NCBI GenBank assembly: GCA_016208495.1
Contig: JACQXX010000036.1
Coordinates: forward strand, 1 to 54,432
Source: Acidobacteriota bacterium
GTDB lineage: Bacteria; Acidobacteriota; Blastocatellia; Chloracidobacteriales; Chloracidobacteriaceae
Length of the DNA stretch: 54,432 nucleotides
Reading direction: 5' to 3'
Of the stretch, positions 52,101-54,432 are shown piece after piece. Positions within the stretch are counted from its first letter, which is position 1. Each line of letters starts with the position of its first letter. A program made the position numbers and the translations under genes. The notes below the pieces were generated by a model. It saw nothing but the letters and a program-made list of their open reading frames with translations. It ran no database searches and had not been told where the DNA came from.

Positions 52101-54432
52101 TTACACCGCAACCAACGTTCCAGCCGGAAACGTGGATGTGAATGTAACCGACCCGGCGAACACGAATGAAACGACCAACACGGATCCACAAACGGTGAGT
52201 GTGGCAGCCGGTGGAACAGCCACCACCGCGCCAGTCGGTTTCCAGTTCGTGGGATCCGTGAGCGGGCACGTGTTTGAAGATGTGAACGGAAACGGAACGC
52301 AGGATTCAGGTGAACCAGACCTGAGCGGTGTGAATGTGACACTGACACCAGCGAACGGAACGCCGGTGACGGTGGCGACGGATGCGAATGGCAATTACAC
52401 GGCGCCGAACATTCCAGCCGGAAGTGTAAGCGTGGATGTGGATGACCCAGCCGGAACCGTGGAAACGACGAACACGGATCCACAGACGGTTTCAGTGACG
52501 GCAGGCAATACAACCGCAACCAATCCAGTGGGTTACCAGGGACAGGGAACCGTGACCGGACATGTCTTTACCGACACGAACGGAAATGGAACGCAGGATA
52601 GCGGCGAACCAAACCTGGCTGGCGTGGATGTGGTGATTGATTCGGTGAACGGGGCCCCAGTGACCGTGACGACGGATGCGAATGGGAACTACACGGCCAA
52701 TAATATTCCAGCGGGCAGCACGACAGTGGACGTGGCCGATCCAGCCGGAACGATTGAAACGACCAACGTTGATCCGCAAACGGTGAGTGTGACGGCAGGC
52801 AACACCACGACAGCGGCGAATGTGGGATACCAGCCAGTGGGAACCGTGAGCGGGCACGTGTTTACGGACACGAACGGAAATGGTGTGCAGGACAGCGGCG
52901 AACCAGATCTGGTCGGCGTGGATGTGGTGATTGATTCGGAGAACGGAGCACCGGTGACGGTTCAAACCGACGCGAACGGCAACTACACGGCGTCAAACAT
53001 TCCAGCGGGAAGCACGACGGTGGATGTGGCTGACCCGGCCAGCACGGTGGAAACGACGAATGTTGATCCACAAACGGTAACCGTCACGGGTGGCGCAACC
53101 ACGACGGCGGCGAACGTTGGCTACCAGCCGGTCGGAACAGTTTCCGGGCACGTGTTCAACGACGTGAACGGAAACGGAACGCAGGACAGTGGCGAACCAA
53201 ACCTGGCGAATGTGGATGTGGTGATTGATTCCGAGAACGGAGCGCCAGTGACCGTTCAAACCGATGCCAACGGCAACTACACGGCGACGAATATCCCCGC
53301 CGGAAGCACGACGGTGGATGTGGCCGATCCAGCCAATTCAAACGAAACGACGAACGTTGATCCACAAACGGTGAGCGTGACGGGTGGCAACACAACCACG
53401 GCAGCGAATGTGGGCTACCAGTTTGTGGGAAGCGTGACCGGGCACGTGTTTACGGACACGAACGGAAACGGAACGCAGGACAGCGGCGAACCGGATCTGG
53501 CGGGAGTGAATGTCACGTTGACGCCAGCGAACGGAGCGCCGGTGACGGTGACGACGGATGCGAACGGGAACTACACGGCGTCGAACATTCCAGCCGGAAA
53601 CGTTGGAGTGGATGTGGCCGACCCGGCGAATAACAATGAAACGACGAATGTGGACCCACAAACGGTAACAGTGACCGCAGGCAACACGACCACGGCCAGT
53701 GCCGTGGGTTACCAGCCAGTCGGAACGGTGTCTGGACACGTGTTCAACGGCGCAACCACAACGGCAAGTGCCGTGGGTTATCAGTTTGTGGGAACAGTGA
53801 ATGGTCACGTGTTTACGGACACGAACGGAAACGGAGTGCAGGATAGCGGCGAACCGGATCTGGCGGGTGTGAACGTGACGTTGACGCCAGCGAACGGAGC
53901 GCTAGTGACGGTGACGACGAATGCCGGCGGGAACTACTCAGCGGCGAACATTCCAGCCGGAAACGTCGGGGTGGATGTGGCCGACCCAGCCGGAACGGTT
54001 GAAACGACAAATGTTGACCCGCAAACGGTGAGCGTGACGGCGGGGAACACAACCACAGCCAGCACAGTGGGTTACCAGCCGGTCGGAACAGTGAGCGGTC
54101 ACGTGTTTACGGACACGAACGGAAATGGAACGCAGGACAGCGGCGAACCAAACCTGGCGGGTGTGGATGTGGTGATTGATTCGGTGAACGGAGCGCCGGT
54201 GACGGTTCAAACCGACGAGAACGGCAACTACACGGCCAATAATATTCCAGCGGGAAGCACGACGGTGGATGTGGCCGACCCAGCCAACACACTGGAAACG
54301 ACGAATGTGGATCCACAAACAGTGTCGGTGACGGGTGGAGCCACCACCACAGCGGCGAATGTCGGTTACCAGCCAGTGGGAACCGTGACCGGACATGTCT
54401 TTAATGATGTGAACGGAAACGGAACGCAGGAC
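46102..54432 (+). CDS. Giant secreted protein: FG-GAP-like head, Gly-rich region and at least 19 SdrD B-type repeats (3' end beyond window)
   Basis: The frame opens with ATG 46102, six bases after GGAG, and stays open for all 2777 codons to the right edge. A long basic N-region and a hydrophobic segment (VWAVCLFLVAADSIGV, about 16-37) form the signal peptide. Residues about 95-470 contain FG-GAP/VCBS motifs (GDLDNDGTQDV, GDFDGDGKADAV). Residues about 490-700 are Thr/Ser/Asn-rich; 700-925 include several Gly-rich runs. From residue 972 onward 98-residue units repeat, each with GHVFTDTNGNGIQDSGEPDL, a DxNxDGxxD-type calcium site, and 'NYTA..IPAG' strands, matching SdrD B-like/Cna-B-like stalk domains. 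Such repeats form calcium-stiffened rods that hold adhesins away from the cell. The anchor or secretion signal would be in the missing C-terminus. Confidence 0.95.
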   Translation, partial: MINQSSLHRRVRTTMVWAVCLFLVAADSIGVISALAATHRRIQAGNSQIIPISVSAKGRGTPWVDFQDATPTSLDYVGQEAFVKAVASGQARPLSIAIGDLDNDGTQDVISGYASGTSGLLMVQKGTAALSNGAARLQDRGSIFQLPQAPYLLQVGDFDGDGKADAVAATTGQSEIQWLRGDGFGGFAMAESIAVPGNIISLTSAKKDTGGPADLAIGLAGDKSTSLLIYAGQNGGLKATPHSHRLPLDEPTQLALSEPTQQGLQYLGVATGQTLMLVKGLASAREKIKRTFESPVQGIAFGNFTQLEQPEVAVLVGTGDVFVFSLDELFSGAETEGVLFGSIPNPKGLAGLTTGRFAKNATGLDDLLVMDRGTRKIYLLIASDLMAREDRTFTAEFDVSTRLVAVAPIQLTAGQPQDLVVLSLGPNVSLVSQTKKEDVVVTSPEDPSESTVFAPTEKRPELEVNPLYSPGKDGALTVTTAATIVNRYTFLTANAAAGATSITVDNTNATNRLVPTTHLTAGDLILIIQMQGATMTTTDSSAYGTITAYNNAGKFEFFSVSSVGSTTISLANCTGGLRNSYTSAGRVQVIKVPQYTNLTVNSPGYITAPAWNGSFGGIVAAHVQNTATLNNSGTNGSIQVSGLGFRGGALENNTAGQTTSSAVLIFRNTDSNQGAEKGEGIAGNQTDYNAIGRYGRGAPANGGGGGNSHNAGGGGGSNGDNGVTYDGLGNPSLSTASWATAWNLESAGFSTHTSSGGGRGGYSFSSANRNATVEGPGDADWGGDGRDNTGGWGGKPLDNDPSTTNSRIFMGGGGGAGDANNGPVGGAGGNGGGIVFLLAATVSGTGTILANGNTGGNTTGTGNDAPGGGGGGGSVVVKATTLSGITINANGGVGGTQTISGDEAEGPGGGGGGGFIATSGGTVTQNVNGGLHGTSNSSAVTEFIPNGATRGATGETATAPADASFPFCFPTGTVTGHVFTDTNGDGIQNGGEPDLVGVSVTITPATGSPITVTTDASGNYTASGVAAGSATVDVADPANTNETTNVDPQTVTVTGNSTTTATTVGFQPVGTVTGHVFTDTNGNGVQDSGEPDLSGVSVTVDSANGPPITVTTDANGNYTATNVAAGLTSVNVADPANTIETTNVDPQNVTVTQGATATAATVGFQGFGSVSGHVFTDTNGNGIQDSGEPDLNGVSVTITPANGSPVTVTTNASGNYSASNIPVGNVTINVADPANTIETTNVDPQTVTVTAGANTAAANVGFQQVGTVTGHVFTDTNGNGIQDSGEPDLSGVNVTVDSVNGAPVTVTTDANGNYTANNIPTGSTSVDVADPANTTETTNVDPQTVTVNVGATTTAATVGFQPIGSVSGHVFTDTNGNGIQDSGEPDLNGVSVTITPANGSPVTVTTNASGNYSASNIPAGSVTINVADPANTVETTNVDPQTVTVTVGANTAAANVGFQQVGTVTGHVFTDTNGNGTQDSGEPNLGGVSVTVDSVNGPPVTVTTDANGNYTASNIPTGSTTVDVADPANTTETTNVDPQTVTVSVGATTTAATVGFQPVGTVSGHVFTDTNGNGIQDSGEPNLSGVDVVIDSDNGPPVTVTTDANGNYTANNIAAGSVSIDVADPANTIETTNVDPQTVTVTQGATTTAATVGYQPVGTVTGHVFNDVNGNGTQDSGEPNLSGLNVVVDSVNGPPVTVTTDANGNYTANNIPAGSTSVDVADPANSTETTNVDPQTVSVVGGNTTTAANVGYQFFGSVTGHVFTDTNGNGTQDSGEPNLSGVNVTVDSVNGAPVTVTTDANGNYTANNIPVGSTSVDVADPANTNETTNVDPQTVNVTTGATTTAANVGYQPVGTVTGHVFNDVNGNGVQDSGEPNLANVDVVIDSENGAPVTVQTDANGDFSAPNIAAGSTTVNVTDPSGFTLTTANDPQTVTVTQGGTADATDVGFQGQGTVTGHVFNDLNGDGDQDSGEPDLNGVNVTLTPAGGGAPITVTTDANGNYTATNVPAGNVDVNVTDPANTNETTNTDPQTVSVAAGGTATTAPVGFQFVGSVSGHVFEDVNGNGTQDSGEPDLSGVNVTLTPANGTPVTVATDANGNYTAPNIPAGSVSVDVDDPAGTVETTNTDPQTVSVTAGNTTATNPVGYQGQGTVTGHVFTDTNGNGTQDSGEPNLAGVDVVIDSVNGAPVTVTTDANGNYTANNIPAGSTTVDVADPAGTIETTNVDPQTVSVTAGNTTTAANVGYQPVGTVSGHVFTDTNGNGVQDSGEPDLVGVDVVIDSENGAPVTVQTDANGNYTASNIPAGSTTVDVADPASTVETTNVDPQTVTVTGGATTTAANVGYQPVGTVSGHVFNDVNGNGTQDSGEPNLANVDVVIDSENGAPVTVQTDANGNYTATNIPAGSTTVDVADPANSNETTNVDPQTVSVTGGNTTTAANVGYQFVGSVTGHVFTDTNGNGTQDSGEPDLAGVNVTLTPANGAPVTVTTDANGNYTASNIPAGNVGVDVADPANNNETTNVDPQTVTVTAGNTTTASAVGYQPVGTVSGHVFNGATTTASAVGYQFVGTVNGHVFTDTNGNGVQDSGEPDLAGVNVTLTPANGALVTVTTNAGGNYSAANIPAGNVGVDVADPAGTVETTNVDPQTVSVTAGNTTTASTVGYQPVGTVSGHVFTDTNGNGTQDSGEPNLAGVDVVIDSVNGAPVTVQTDENGNYTANNIPAGSTTVDVADPANTLETTNVDPQTVSVTGGATTTAANVGYQPVGTVTGHVFNDVNGNGTQD
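49015..54432 (+). repeat. 294-bp coding tandem repeats, 20 starts visible
   Basis: Units start at 49015, 49309, 49603, 49897, 50191, 50485, 50779, 51073, 51367, 51661, 51955, 52252, 52546, 52840, 53134, 53428, 53722, 53791, 54085 and 54379. The period is 294 bp except for one 297-bp unit (51955, one extra codon) and one 69-bp unit (53722) that has lost 75 codons in frame. The last is cut by the window edge. Confidence 0.97.

Noticed and set aside
49123-54396. Long leftward frames (150-350 codons) opposite the stalk repeats
   Set aside because: They are repetitive His/Arg/Trp-rich antisense shadows with the same 294-bp period; the rightward frame is open for 8.3 kb with a signal peptide.
1-54432. 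tRNA, rRNA or transposase genes
   Set aside because: I looked for typical tRNA TTCRA loops with CCA-stem pairing, rRNA landmarks and DDE/tyrosine transposase frames and saw none that could be supported.

Overview
The window looks like part of a secondary replicon (large plasmid or chromid) of a Gram-negative soil or freshwater-type bacterium, most likely an Acidobacteriota member near Blastocatellia. That placement is inferred from mid-50s G+C, Hanks kinases, reg_prop sensors, NHL and SdrD-type surface proteins and low gene density; no rRNA or tRNA is present to prove it. The replicon call rests on a plasmid-type initiator gene (9310-10899), a large iteron array beside it (11224-13376) and an overlapping parA-parB pair (28395-30000).

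Layout. 1-3.3 kb: a secreted NHL-propeller protein cut by the left edge and a serine-hydrolase-like protein. 3.8-8.9 kb: a TerF-like TerD+VWA protein and the first of three large tandem-AAA+ Clp-like proteins (AAA-1). 9.3-13.4 kb: initiator gene and origin, with A-rich, CA/CG-alternating, DnaA-box-like and iteron segments and a nested palindromic element. 13.5-16.9 kb: AAA-2. 17.7-19.7 kb: a two-domain fatty acyl-CoA reductase. 21.1-24.9 kb: a sensor propeller fused to a Ser/Thr kinase. 25-28.2 kb: small secreted proteins and an ADP-ribosylglycohydrolase. 28.4-30 kb: parB and parA. 30.2-37.1 kb: a PQQ-propeller lipoprotein, a 30-residue basic protein, an NTF2-like secreted protein, a histidine kinase and AAA-3. 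37.1-40 kb: glutaminyl cyclase and HtpG. 41-45.5 kb: a SiaB/SiaC partner-switching cluster with a Ser/Thr kinase and an FHA-GAF-SpoIIE phosphatase. 46.1 kb to the right edge: a giant secreted repeat protein, still open.

The strongest candidate for something undescribed is the AAA-1/2/3 family. All three share an N-terminal domain, have two AAA+ modules, and lack the GYVG pore loop normally found in the second Clp ring. Two of them have lost the acidic Walker B residues of the first ring. AAA-1 and AAA-2 end in a segment that reads like the PCRF half of a peptide-chain release factor without its GGQ domain. A TerF-like partner lies downstream of AAA-1.

Intergenic DNA is unusually rich in structure: heptanucleotide tandem repeats of many different sequences, MITE-like palindromes whose central stems differ between copies but stay perfectly paired, and a 27-bp palindrome present three times, once in frame inside parB.
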